From Bacillota bacterium (GTDB lineage Bacteria > Bacillota_E > JAJZYS01 > JAJYTV01), in contig JAJZVM010000012.1 in the NCBI GenBank assembly GCA_021845645.1, forward strand, positions 38,761-102,760: DNA of 64,000 bases, in the 5' to 3' direction. Position numbers and translations under genes: made by a program. Shown here piece by piece: positions 51,701 through 59,954 of the stretch. Below the pieces are notes generated by a model, which worked only from the letters and a program-made list of their open reading frames with translations, ran no database searches and was not told the DNA's origin. Within the stretch, counting starts at the first letter, position 1. Every line of letters starts with the position of its first letter.

Positions 51701-52904
51701 GTGTGTTATCGGGACCGGCGACGTCGCCCGATAGCGTGACCGCCGCACCGGCCGTCACGGTGATCTGCGAACCCTGCTGGCTGCCTTGACTGGCCTCGAG
51801 CGTGATCGTCTGCGCCGGTCCCGGATCCACCTCGATGCTGGCCGTCGCCAATGCGGCCGCCGCGGCGAAGTCGAGCTGGACGGCAGCGAGCGAGGTAGGC
51901 GTGTAGCTGAAAGAGAACGTGCCGTCGGATGTCGTGGCGGTCGTCCCGGCCGGGATGCCTGGCCCCGAGATGTCGACGGCAGTACCGTCCGAAACCGGAT
52001 CGCCCACCTGATCTGTCACAGTGCCCCCGATCGTGATGGGCGACCCGACGGTATCCTTTTGTGGGTACTGCAGAGCGATGGTCTGGGGCGTGCCGGCGGA
52101 GACGTCGAGTGTAGCAGTGGCCGATGCGCCGCCAGCCGAGGCGGCAATGATCACATTGCCGCTGCCCTTGGCGGCGAAGGACACGGAGTAGTCGCCAGCT
52201 TGGGTCGTGGCAGTGGTGATGCCAGTCGGGCCCGTCACGACGACCTGGGTGTTGTCCGGAGCGGGCGAACCGTTCTCCGTCACGGCGCCCTGGAAAGCGA
52301 CCGTTTCCCCTGCTGTCGCGTGTGTAGGGCCTGAAAGGGTGACGGTCGCCGCGTCGGACGGGCCAGAGACCCCGCCGGTGGCTCCGGTCGTGTCGCCGCC
52401 CGCCTGGCCGGAGAAGGTACTCAGCACGCCGGATCCTGTTGCGCACTGCGAGGTGTCGCTCGAGGCGCCGGCTACGTACTGCGACGTCTCGGCCGGCACA
52501 GTGTACGGAATGAACTCGTGATAGGCGGAGACGCTGAGGAGCGGTACCTCGAAGTCGAAGTCGTAGCCAAGCGAGTAGGAGAGGCCGCCGGAGCCGTAGC
52601 CCTGGCGGCCTGAAGATACGGACAAGTAGAGCTTCGCGGGATTGAGGCCGTTCTGCTGTGCGTACTGCGTGAGGCTCTGCAGGTTCTGGGTCGTGAGGCA
52701 GCCGTTCTCACTGAGGTAGGTGCTGATCTGGCTGCCGACCTGGCCGACGGCCGTCTGGGCGCTCTGGGCGCGGACCCAGACCCAGGAGGCGCTGCCGGCG
52801 GCCAAGATGAGAAGAATCACGGCCGGGATGGCCACAACCTCGTTGAGGGCGCCTGTCTCGTCGCGCGCAAAGGCGACCAGGTGGCGGAGAAAGCGTCTGA
52901 GCAT
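48783..52904 (-). CDS. Giant pilin-anchored Ig-like and glycine-rich adhesin
   Basis: The 1373-residue protein starts with a basic stretch, ARDETGALNEVVAIPAVILL, and one hydrophobic helix, like a TadE or Flp prepilin. A pilin-like domain of about 140 residues follows. From about 180 to 1130 there are many Ig-like units of about 90 residues with repeated motifs of the type DQ(H/Y)GNPVSG and TTDANGQATVT (Big_1/CarboxypepD-like). The last 220 residues are glycine-rich with YTFVVPNGVTRI at the entry, as in phage and surface adhesin tips. ATG follows AGAGGAG. It probably forms a long tip on the pilus. Confidence 0.85.
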   Translation of the reverse strand: MLRRFLRHLVAFARDETGALNEVVAIPAVILLILAAGSASWVWVRAQSAQTAVGQVGSQISTYLSENGCLTTQNLQSLTQYAQQNGLNPAKLYLSVSSGRQGYGSGGLSYSLGYDFDFEVPLLSVSAYHEFIPYTVPAETSQYVAGASSDTSQCATGSGVLSTFSGQAGGDTTGATGGVSGPSDAATVTLSGPTHATAGETVAFQGAVTENGSPAPDNTQVVVTGPTGITTATTQAGDYSVSFAAKGSGNVIIAASAGGASATATLDVSAGTPQTIALQYPQKDTVGSPITIGGTVTDQVGDPVSDGTAVDISGPGIPAGTTATTSDGTFSFSYTPTSLAAVQLDFAAAAALATASIEVDPGPAQTITLEASQGSQQGSQITVTAGAAVTLSGDVAGPDNTPVEDGTQVVLSSSTDSTDTFPTSPTTAGAYSAQATLTAAGGQVIAATSAGITQPASVTVKVLPAAPAEVASFAVQPQEVEVGGQVAVSGILEDSYGNPVPDAEVTVSGQGIASASATTAADGTFTVTTAATSAGTTDVQATYQNQALVGGSAQLSVLAQSVYNVAVALLQDTIAAGGSTTATITVTDQHGNPVSGETLDLTESPQGQSVLSEASVTTDANGQATVTIGPLTQAGAQTLEVDTNPSGSVGSAVVTVLPAVPDTVDPPEISPSVVQSTQDGGSTYPVITGVALDQYGNPVAGAAVTVTGGWDPGVDFTGTANAEGYFAITLTPVAIGGPYEPTITVQTAQGSNTQTYSDTSLSVVQNLYSLSLTSLSGASVPAGTPATLQIGLTAYGTASSFPMSGATVSCSVTSSDGASAWSTSAPTPSGPATLTLTTDAEGQATAQVAFEPYLGAQTVDCQSAALGVSAALNLTVTSNAPAVASWTAATPNPVSAGQPFAASVTLLDGYGFPLAAGEPVVVSFPGSSGATWLTSSGGAANGSLTSTVAGSGSVAIASVGGQAVSGLTSSAQVPVDPGPLRYFYPVLGDAGDQWLSGYSWTNDASSAQGPTNDYGGLTSSPATVAGIGFDGYGNQVPGATATLSCTAYDGGTCPAFPGSASGSWQSLGGFSAGAYDLSFTPSGSSYGVASSPETTYTRFAILGTTLATSGSETWTTPGVYTFVVPNGVTRILGDLWGAGGGGGGGEGMYYYGGGQGAGGGGSGGFTEGWLDVSPGQRITLDVGAGGAGGPGGAAPSSIWAYENNGSPGTSGGSSSVATLTAAGGAGGGGGAGSSPGGGGAGGAPQSGFTVGIAGSPGGVAGSSTTQGSPGSSGLNGGGQGGAGGFATYTYDAMPGGGGAGSPSPNGGAIPGYAGGSGANGDSYGSAADGLPGGNAAGLGAGGGGGSGACGGRYFGEPGGSGGTGGNGQVIIYW

Positions 52905-52919
52905 GCGTGTCGACTCCTC

Positions 52920-53051
52920 TCAGAGACCCATCAGCTTGGTCCACAGGGTGGTCAGGTAGGTGGTGTAGTTAGCGTTTAGGAAGCCGATCAGGAGCCCGAT
53001 GACCAGGATGACCACGATCATGTAGCCGAGCTCGTTTGTGTGCTTGTCCAC
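52920..53051 (-). CDS. Flp-like pilin (43 residues)
   Basis: A short gene lies between tadC and the giant adhesin gene. GTG at 53051 follows GGAGG by seven bases. The product has a short charged start with TNELGYM, one membrane-type helix (IVVILVIGLLIGFLNA) and an amphipathic tail (TTYLTTLWTKLMGL), which is the size and layout of Flp major pilins. The position beside tadC and the adhesin supports it as the major fibre subunit. Confidence 0.75.
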   Translation of the reverse strand: MDKHTNELGYMIVVILVIGLLIGFLNANYTTYLTTLWTKLMGL

Positions 53052-53136
53052 GCTGAAACCTCCATTCGCAAAGTCGAGGCTGGGATACGGAGACGTCGGA
53101 CGGGAGAAGGCGGCGGGAAGCGCGGAAGCGTACGCG

Positions 53137-53973
53137 TCACCCCCCGAAGAGCTGCATGGCCATCGTCACGACGTAGGGCACGACGACGACCAGCAGGAGC
53201 GCGAAGATCGCGGCAATCATGGTCCAGTTGAGGGGCCCGTCGAGCCGTTCCACTTCGGCGAACTCCTCGATGACCGCGAGCCGCGCCATATGCGAAGCGA
53301 GCTGCGCGAAGGGCTCTTCGTCCTCCGGCAGCCCGACGTTGGCGTAGTGCTGGAGCCTATAGACGACGCCGGCGAGGTCCGGGTTCTCCGCGCGCTCGGC
53401 GAGCGCCCCGAGCGCGTCCTGCAGCGGGGTGCCAGACTGTCGGCTATGGTTCATCTCCTCCCACATGGCGCGCAGGCGGCTTTGCGGCAGGAGCTTCGGG
53501 ACTTCGTCTATAGCGCCGGCGACCGTCTCCCCGGCGCGGAAGAGGAGGTGGAGGAACCGCACGAGCAGCGGCAGCCCCTCGGCCGCGTTGCGCCGAACCG
53601 CGACCTGCATCCGGCGCAGACGCCAGAGGAAGGCGATGGCACCTAAGAGGGCGCCCGCCGCGAGCCCCGGCCAGTGCGAGACGTCCCAGCCGATCAGGCC
53701 CACGACGCCGGCCATGGCCGAGAGGTAGAGAAGGAACTGCACCCGGCTGAATCCGATCAGCTCGAGGGTGCGGGCGTCGATGTGCAGGATGCCGCCTGTG
53801 AGGCCCTCGACCAGGTCGCGGGCGTAGGCGGCGAGCTCGTGCAGGCTCGGGATCTGGAGGACCCCCCTGCCCTCAATCGCCATGCGATAGGCCTCGCCGC
53901 GCGACGTCCAGAGAGCTGCCACAGCGGAGTAGGCGGCCAGGATGAAGAGCAGGGTCGCGAGGACGGAAATCAC
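53137..53973 (-). CDS. tadC: TadC-like pilus inner-membrane protein (T2SSF domain)
   Basis: The 278-residue protein has the GspF/T2SSF fold: two membrane helices in the first half, a cytoplasmic domain with LLVRFLHLLFRAGETVAGAI and QLASHMARLAVIEE, and two C-terminal helices (MIAAIFALLLVVVVPYVVTM). TadB and TadC form the membrane platform on which the CpaF ATPase drives pilus growth. The GTG start has GGAGGGA six bases upstream. It is four bases from tadB. Confidence 0.85.
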   Translation of the reverse strand: MISVLATLLFILAAYSAVAALWTSRGEAYRMAIEGRGVLQIPSLHELAAYARDLVEGLTGGILHIDARTLELIGFSRVQFLLYLSAMAGVVGLIGWDVSHWPGLAAGALLGAIAFLWRLRRMQVAVRRNAAEGLPLLVRFLHLLFRAGETVAGAIDEVPKLLPQSRLRAMWEEMNHSRQSGTPLQDALGALAERAENPDLAGVVYRLQHYANVGLPEDEEPFAQLASHMARLAVIEEFAEVERLDGPLNWTMIAAIFALLLVVVVPYVVTMAMQLFGG

Positions 53974-53976
53974 GCC

Positions 53977-54837
53977 TCATCCCTCCGCTTCGAGATAGAC
54001 GACGTAGCGGCGGAGCTGAAAGAAGATCCAGACGAAGATCAGGCTGCCGGCGATCGCCACGCCTTGACCGATGGTGGTGGCCGTGAGCGTGTGCCAGACG
54101 TGCGGCAGCCAGATGCGTTCCACCAGCATGGCAAGGGGAATGAACGCTGCGAAGACGAGGAGGTAGGTCTGGTAGAGCGAGACCTTGGTGCGCTTCTCTA
54201 CGACGATCGCGCCGCGCTCGCGCAGCAGCCAGTCGAGCTCGCGGAAAGCGGCGGCGCCATTGCCGCGCTGCTGATGCAGCTCCAAGAAACGAGCGCCGAG
54301 CTCGAGCGCGGGAAGGAACTCGCTGCGGCCGAAGCGCCGCAGTGCCGTAGCGGCCGAGGTGAACCTTGCCTCCGCCCGGGCCACCCGAAACCGGCCGCGC
54401 AGCGGCTTACCGCAACGTGTCGCCGCGTGCTCGAACGCATCACGGGCAGTGAGCCCCTGGCTCACGGCGTCCGCAAGGAGCGACACGAAGACGCGAGCGT
54501 CGCGGCGCAGCGCCGCCAATTGGCGGACACCGGCGGACTCGACCAGGAGACGAGCGGCGTGGTAGCCCACGAACGCGAAGACGGCCCCGACCAGTACCGT
54601 CCGCGCCAGAAGCACGCCGACAGCGAAGCCGAGAAGGGCACCGGTCGCGCCGACGCCCAGCAGGAAGCGATCGGACAACTGGAGCAGGCGACGCGCGGCC
54701 TCAGGGACGCTTGTGGGGTCCCGCGCGCCGGCCGGCACAGCAGGTGGCGCCGGGGAAGCGCGGCGCGGAGGGTCTGGAGCCAGCAGCCGCCATGCCGCAT
54801 AGGCGAAAGCGGCCGCCGCGATGGCGGCCCAGATCAA
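53977..54837 (-). CDS. tadB: TadB-like pilus inner-membrane protein (T2SSF domain)
   Basis: The 286-residue protein has N-terminal membrane helices, a cytoplasmic T2SSF domain (VSLLADAVSQGLTARDAFEHAA) and C-terminal helices. It pairs with TadC as the platform of the Tad machine. The TTG start overlaps the cpaF TGA (TTGA) and follows GGGAGGTGA, so translation is coupled to the ATPase. Confidence 0.85.
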   Translation of the reverse strand: MIWAAIAAAAFAYAAWRLLAPDPPRRASPAPPAVPAGARDPTSVPEAARRLLQLSDRFLLGVGATGALLGFAVGVLLARTVLVGAVFAFVGYHAARLLVESAGVRQLAALRRDARVFVSLLADAVSQGLTARDAFEHAATRCGKPLRGRFRVARAEARFTSAATALRRFGRSEFLPALELGARFLELHQQRGNGAAAFRELDWLLRERGAIVVEKRTKVSLYQTYLLVFAAFIPLAMLVERIWLPHVWHTLTATTIGQGVAIAGSLIFVWIFFQLRRYVVYLEAEG

Positions 54838-56132
54838 GCGCTCACCTCCCCCAGCGGACGCGCGCCGCGTTCCTGGACGAGGCGGTTGATGAGCTCCGTG
54901 CTCGGGTCCTGCAGGTGCTCGAGGCGCTCGCCATTCCAGCGGAAGAGCGTGCGGAAGGGCTCGGCGGAGCGGGACTCCCCCACTTCCACCATGGAGGTCA
55001 CGCGGCGCTGGCCGGTTTCGAAATCCCTCGAGACGAAGACGAGGAAGTCGAGCGACTCGTGCAGGAGGTCGCGGAGGTAGTCTGGCGGCAGCGCGAGCCC
55101 GCCCAGCAGGGCCCGAATGACGAGCAGGAACATCGCCTGCCTGGGCGATCCGGCGTGCATTGTGGCGAGCAGGCCGTTGTGGCCGGCGGCGACCGCCAGG
55201 AGCATGGCGGCGGCCTCATCGCCGAGAATCTCGCCCACGTAGATGCGATCCGGGCGCTTGCGCAGCGAAGCATGGAGGACGTCTGTCAGCGAGATCTGCA
55301 CGGAGGTGCGATCCACCTTCTGCATGCTCAGGAAGTGCGGGTGCTGGGCGTTCACCTCGTGGATGTCCTCGGCCGTGATGATGCGTTGGCTCGCGGGTAC
55401 GCCGTACTCGGTGCCGATGCGCAGGAGGGTCGTCTTGCCGGAGCCGGTCGGGCCGCAGATGAGGAAGTTGGCCATCGAGCGAACGCCCCAGAGGTAGGTC
55501 TGCATGAACTCCTCGGTGGCCGCGCCCGTGGCGACGAACGCCGCAGGATCGTACGAACGGGTGACTTGCGCCGCCTTGCGCAGGTTGATGGCCGGCTGGT
55601 CCGTGACGGGGTAGATCGTCACGTTCAGGCGCGAGTGGTCAGGCAGTTCGGCGTTGAGGATGGGGTTCGTCTCGTCGAGCGGCTTATGCGCGCGCTCCGC
55701 GAGCCGGTGCGCGAAGGCCTCGTAGCTCGCACGGCTGGGGAACGAGATGCCTGCCTTGTGCAGGAGGCCGTTCCGCTCGAACCAGACGTCGTCAAAGGCG
55801 TTGACAAGGATCTCGGTAACGCTTGGGTCGTCGATCAATGGCTGCACCGGTCCGTAGCCCGTGAGGTACTGGCCGAGTTCCGCCTCGAGACGGCCTCGCT
55901 CATCCTCGGTCAGAGGCTGTCGGGCCACGAGATCCGCGATCGTGTGCTCGAGCTCGCCGCGGTGCGCCTCGATATCCTCGACCAGCGCCTGGTGATCGGT
56001 GGCGAGCGTCGCCTGGACCGCCGCCCGGGCGCGCTCGACAGGATCTGTGATGCCGGCGGCCGTGCGCGAGGTCTGTAGGCGCGCCTCGTGGGCCTTTCTG
56101 CGCTCCGCCGCGAGGTCAATAGTCTGGGGCAT
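54834..56132 (-). CDS. cpaF: CpaF/TadA secretion ATPase
   Basis: The 432-residue protein is a VirB11/GspE-type hexameric ATPase of the CpaF branch. Walker A is ICGPTGSGKTTLL, the Asp box is ITAEDIHEVNAQHPH, and Walker B with His box is DRIYVGEILGDEAAAML and GLLATMHAGSPRQ. It powers assembly of Tad pili and could also serve T4SS functions, since no other VirB11 is seen. ATG follows AAAGGAGGA. Confidence 0.94.
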   Translation of the reverse strand: MPQTIDLAAERRKAHEARLQTSRTAAGITDPVERARAAVQATLATDHQALVEDIEAHRGELEHTIADLVARQPLTEDERGRLEAELGQYLTGYGPVQPLIDDPSVTEILVNAFDDVWFERNGLLHKAGISFPSRASYEAFAHRLAERAHKPLDETNPILNAELPDHSRLNVTIYPVTDQPAINLRKAAQVTRSYDPAAFVATGAATEEFMQTYLWGVRSMANFLICGPTGSGKTTLLRIGTEYGVPASQRIITAEDIHEVNAQHPHFLSMQKVDRTSVQISLTDVLHASLRKRPDRIYVGEILGDEAAAMLLAVAAGHNGLLATMHAGSPRQAMFLLVIRALLGGLALPPDYLRDLLHESLDFLVFVSRDFETGQRRVTSMVEVGESRSAEPFRTLFRWNGERLEHLQDPSTELINRLVQERGARPLGEVSA

Positions 56133-56165
56133 GCGCGCTCCTCCTTTGGTATTTCGTGCGGAATG

Positions 56166-57437
56166 TCACTGGGTCGCGGCGCGCTGCGCGCCGCGACGGA
56201 ACGGCCAGAAGCCGCGCCGCCGTTCACGCTCGATCCGGATCTCGCGTCCCTGCATCAGCTGCCCGGCGAGTGCCGGCCAGGGGTTCTGGCCGCCCTTTTG
56301 GGGGGCGTAGGGGCGGTGCTCGTTGAAGATCGCACGGTAGCCCTCGAGGTCGAACGGGATGACGGCGGCCGCGCTCAACTCGAGCGCCTGTTCCACGAAG
56401 GCAAGGGAGAGGCCGGTCCTGGCTACCTTGTTGAGGACCAGGCGCGCCCGTTCGCGGGGCAGGCCGAAGTCGTCGGCGTCCGTCAGGAAGCTGAGGGCGC
56501 CATCAAGGGCCCGCTTGGTTGGCTCCGTGACCAGCAGGATGACGTCGGCGCGCTGCAGCGCCGCGAACACGGGTAGGTCTTCGAGCCGTGCGCCGCAGTC
56601 GGCGAGTACCAGGTCATGGCTGCGCAGTGCAGCGCCGAAGAGCGCACCAGCCGAGGTCAGGTCGTCGGTGGTCAACGTGCCGTGCGCATGCGCCGGCAGA
56701 ACTGACACACCCGCCCGCGTGGCCCGGGTGACGCTCGGGAGCACCTGGCGCAGTGCCTCCTCCGAGCGCCACGCTTCCGCGGGGATGCCTTCGATGCCGG
56801 GCCCCGGGTCGACGTCCCAGAGGCGCGCCTGTGTCGGCTGGCCCTGGTCGAGGTCGATGACGAGTGGCCGGTAGCCACGTGCGGCCGCCTCCTGTGCGAG
56901 GCAGTAGGTGACGGTGCTCTTGCCTGCTCCGCCGATCCCGCCGCTGAAGACCGCGATGAGCTGGGGGCGGTGCAGTACGGCGGTCCTCTCAACCACGCGC
57001 ACTTCTGCGGGGCCCGCGGAGGACGCGGGCGCTCCGGGTGCCAGGGAGGGGTCCAGCCAGCGGGCCGCGTCCTCGAACAGCGGCTCATGATCGATCGCCG
57101 CCGAGAGTCGGTCCAGCGAATCGACGATGTTGTAGACGCCCACGCCAACAACGCGCGCCACCTCGGGATCTCCGGGGGTGCAGCCTGACGCCAGCAGGAC
57201 GATCCTGGCGGCTGGCCGCGCGATGCGGAAGCGGGTTAGCCCCTGGGCGAGTCCAGGACCTGTGCGGACGTCGACCAGCAGGAGGTCGGTGGCCGCGCGG
57301 GTTGCCTCCTCGATCACGAGGGGGCCTTCTCCCTGCGCGATGACGCGGAGCAACGCCGACTCAACCCAGCCACGCGCCTTCATCTCGGCAAGCACGGCAG
57401 CGGCCGCGTCGGAGGTGATAATGGCACTGACGAACAA
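56166..57437 (-). CDS. cpaE: CpaE-like ATPase (MinD/ParA type with receiver-like domain)
   Basis: The 423-residue protein has an N-terminal receiver-like domain of about 130 residues and a MinD/ParA ATPase domain. The deviant Walker A is SGGIGGAGKSTVTYCLAQ, followed by VIDLDQGQPTQARLWDVDPG and LVLADCGARLEDL. CpaE proteins place Tad pili at the cell pole. The start is TTG with GGAGGTG six to seven bases upstream. A hairpin separates it from virB4. Confidence 0.88.
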   Translation of the reverse strand: MFVSAIITSDAAAAVLAEMKARGWVESALLRVIAQGEGPLVIEEATRAATDLLLVDVRTGPGLAQGLTRFRIARPAARIVLLASGCTPGDPEVARVVGVGVYNIVDSLDRLSAAIDHEPLFEDAARWLDPSLAPGAPASSAGPAEVRVVERTAVLHRPQLIAVFSGGIGGAGKSTVTYCLAQEAAARGYRPLVIDLDQGQPTQARLWDVDPGPGIEGIPAEAWRSEEALRQVLPSVTRATRAGVSVLPAHAHGTLTTDDLTSAGALFGAALRSHDLVLADCGARLEDLPVFAALQRADVILLVTEPTKRALDGALSFLTDADDFGLPRERARLVLNKVARTGLSLAFVEQALELSAAAVIPFDLEGYRAIFNEHRPYAPQKGGQNPWPALAGQLMQGREIRIERERRRGFWPFRRGAQRAATQ

Positions 57438-57456
57438 AGATCACACCTCCAGGAAT

Positions 57457-57493
57457 GCACTGTGACCCCAGCCGGCGGCCGGGGTCACAGTGC
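57457..57493 (-). terminator. 13-bp perfect hairpin between virB4 and cpaE
   Basis: GCACTGTGACCCC pairs fully with GGGGTCACAGTGC around an 11-base loop that itself contains GCCGGC. It lies exactly at the border of the secretion genes and the Tad genes, just upstream of the cpaE start. Confidence 0.65.
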
Positions 57494-57502
57494 TCATTGG
57501 GG

Positions 57503-59266
57503 TTAGGCGTCGGGCACGATGCCGAGAAGCTCCAGCTCATACGGTGAGGGCTCGACGCGCAGCTTGACGCGCTGGTTCCCTGCGATCAGCAGGCCCTCGC
57601 CGGGCGGCGCGTTGCCGAGGAGTTCGGCTTCTGCATCGCTCAGATGCAGAAGGGAGCGAAGAACCTCGAGGTCCCCAGCCTCCTGGCGCATGAGGAACTT
57701 GACCGAGGCGTTGTCGATGACGGGCTTGCCGAAGCGGGCGAGCTCTGGGGAGAAGAAGTCGCCGATGTTCTGGGTGGAGACGTTGAGGCTGCCGCCGTAC
57801 TTGCGGATGCGCTTGCTGAGGTCGCGCAGGAAGGCCAGGGCTTCCGGCGTCTGAGGATCGGCGAGGATCCAGGTTTCGTCGCTGAGGAGGTGCGTGCGCG
57901 CACCGTGGGCCCTGCCTTCTCGCACCATATCCCAGGCGTAGCCGAGGATCGTGAAGTATTGGGCCCGGCGAACATTCTCGGCCGCGTCCATGAGCTCGTG
58001 CAGGTCGAAGACGATGAAGTCGCCGCCAGCGGGTATGGCTGTCTGCCCCTGCCACAGGTGGCTGTCGGCGCCTTCGGTCGCGGACTTGAGGAGGATCCCG
58101 ACACGCTCTCCGCCGGCCATCGCGGAGACGTGCCGGCGCACGTCGGCCAGGGTGGGCCATTTGGCAACGCTTGCAGGATCCGTATCCCAAGTCACGCCGA
58201 AAGCCGCGTAGGCGGCTAAGATGGCATCCTCGAGCAGCGCGCGCTCGAGGTCGTCGAGCGATCTGAGGTAGAGTCCGAAGAACGCCTTGAGGCGCTGCAT
58301 CTTGCGCGCGAGCGGGCTGCGGGCCACTTCGGCGGAGTCTTCCCCATCCTCCTCGTCGTAGCTGTCGGGAATGGGGCTGATGTGCAAGGGGTTGACCTTC
58401 CCCTGTCCCCCGGCGGCGTTGATCCAGGTGCCGCCGAGCTGGCGGCAGATGCTCCGATACTCGCGCTCCGGGTCGAGGATGATGATGCGCGCGCCGAGCG
58501 CGTATTCCCTCAGGAGCACGATCTTCTCCGTGGTCGACTTGCGGGCGCCGGAGGTGCCGAGGATGTTGGAATTGGCGTTCGCCATGCCCGAGTCGGGCGG
58601 CCGGTTCCAGCGGTCGATCAGGACGACGCCGCCTTGGCTGTCGCGCCCCCACAGGCAGCCGCGGCCGTGGTTCAAACCGCTCGTGACCCAGGGATAGGCG
58701 GCGGCGATCGTCTCCGCTGGCATCTCGCGGCCGACGGCCTCGTTCATCTCCCTGTGGAAGACGGCCCAGGGGCCAGCCGAGAGAAGCGCCTGCTCCTGGC
58801 GGAAGGTCGCAGCGCGAGCACGCATGCCGGCCGCGGCAGAGGCACCCTCGACCCGGCGGATGCGCTGGCGGAGCTCCTGCTCGTCGCGGCCGAGCACCAG
58901 GAGGAAGACGGCGACCCGGAAGACACGGTGGCTTTCCTGGTCGATCTTGCGCATGAGCTCCTTGGCGTCCTGGAGGCTCTGCGCGGAGCGTTCCTTCTGC
59001 AGGGGCTGGCCGCTTTGAGCTGCCAGGCGGGACTGAAACTCGACGATCGACTTGTTGAGAGCGGAGACGAGTTCGAGGGTGTCGGCGGGCGCGATCTGCA
59101 TGGAGAGGGAAACGCCGGGAAGCTTCGCGAGCTGCTCGAGCCAGGCGGGTCCGACGCGCGGAGGGTAGTCCGTCACGACCAGAACGGCACCGACCTGGTC
59201 GCCGAAGACGATGGTGTCCTGGCGGAACGAGAGCGCCTGTGGCGCGATGAGGTCAACGATCGGCAT
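57503..59266 (-). CDS. virB4: VirB4-like ATPase, motor part
   Basis: The product is about 587 residues and matches the C-terminal motor of VirB4/TraC, the energy source of type IV secretion. Walker A is LGTSGARKSTTEK, with Arg242 in place of the usual Gly before the lysine. LILDPEREYRSICRQLGG, the helical insert and the SDETWILADPQTPEAL Walker B region are typical. The frame opens at GTG 59275, but ATG at 59266 has AAGGTGG at the right distance. The N-terminal VirB4 domain is encoded by the previous gene. Confidence 0.88.
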   Translation of the reverse strand: MPIVDLIAPQALSFRQDTIVFGDQVGAVLVVTDYPPRVGPAWLEQLAKLPGVSLSMQIAPADTLELVSALNKSIVEFQSRLAAQSGQPLQKERSAQSLQDAKELMRKIDQESHRVFRVAVFLLVLGRDEQELRQRIRRVEGASAAAGMRARAATFRQEQALLSAGPWAVFHREMNEAVGREMPAETIAAAYPWVTSGLNHGRGCLWGRDSQGGVVLIDRWNRPPDSGMANANSNILGTSGARKSTTEKIVLLREYALGARIIILDPEREYRSICRQLGGTWINAAGGQGKVNPLHISPIPDSYDEEDGEDSAEVARSPLARKMQRLKAFFGLYLRSLDDLERALLEDAILAAYAAFGVTWDTDPASVAKWPTLADVRRHVSAMAGGERVGILLKSATEGADSHLWQGQTAIPAGGDFIVFDLHELMDAAENVRRAQYFTILGYAWDMVREGRAHGARTHLLSDETWILADPQTPEALAFLRDLSKRIRKYGGSLNVSTQNIGDFFSPELARFGKPVIDNASVKFLMRQEAGDLEVLRSLLHLSDAEAELLGNAPPGEGLLIAGNQRVKLRVEPSPYELELLGIVPDA

Positions 59267-59906
59267 AGCTTCCACCTTCCGTGACCGTGACGAGAGCCGG
59301 GACTTGGGGACGCTCGAAGGCCGCCTGCGCCGGGTGCAGGTAGACGAACAGCAGGTCGAGGTTCTCGCGATCGCTGGCGACGTGGGCGGATACCTCGGCG
59401 CGCTTGAACGCTTCGGCGAGCTCGTGGGCCTGGCGGCGGAGGTCCTCCGCGTCGCGTGCCGGCGCCGGCAGAAGGAAGTAGAAGCGGTGCTCGATCGTCT
59501 CGCCGGAGCCTACCAGGCTGCGAACATACGCCAGGTACTTCGCGAGCAGCGGCCGGCGGGATGAGTCCGTGCTCCCCAGCAGCTCCTGCAGGGACTGGAG
59601 GTACGCATCCAGGTCGATCGGGCGTGGCACGACGAGCAGTTGCGCATTGCGGGCGAGTCCTTGGAAGGCCTCCACGGCGGCCATGATGCGCCTGCCCTTC
59701 TCGGGATCGGAAAGCAGGTGGAATGCGGACGGTGTGATGCGCAGGACCAGGACGCCTTGGCCGTCGCCGCGGAGCATCAGGCCGCCCTGGAGGTCCTGCA
59801 CCGGAAGCCAGCGCTGCACCGCTTCGGAGCCGGGCGGTGCGGTTGCCTGGGTGGCCCTGGGTTTGGACCTGTTAGCCCGTCTGATGGGTAGGCTCGACAG
59901 TTGCAC
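59253..59906 (-). CDS. VirB4 N-terminal domain encoded separately
   Basis: The 217-residue protein resembles the N-terminal region of VirB4/TraC proteins: GGLMLRGDGQGVLVLRITPSAF, LVVPRPIDLDAYLQSL, and a helical segment with PARDAEDLRRQAHELAEAF. It lacks the ATPase motifs and overlaps the motor gene by 14 bases, so the two products are made together and probably reassemble. GTG follows GGAGG by eight bases. Confidence 0.7.
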   Translation of the reverse strand: MQLSSLPIRRANRSKPRATQATAPPGSEAVQRWLPVQDLQGGLMLRGDGQGVLVLRITPSAFHLLSDPEKGRRIMAAVEAFQGLARNAQLLVVPRPIDLDAYLQSLQELLGSTDSSRRPLLAKYLAYVRSLVGSGETIEHRFYFLLPAPARDAEDLRRQAHELAEAFKRAEVSAHVASDRENLDLLFVYLHPAQAAFERPQVPALVTVTEGGSYADR

Positions 59907-59954
59907 AGTAGTCGCCTCCAGTAAGGGTGCTGGCGCAGAAGGGGACCGCGCCGG

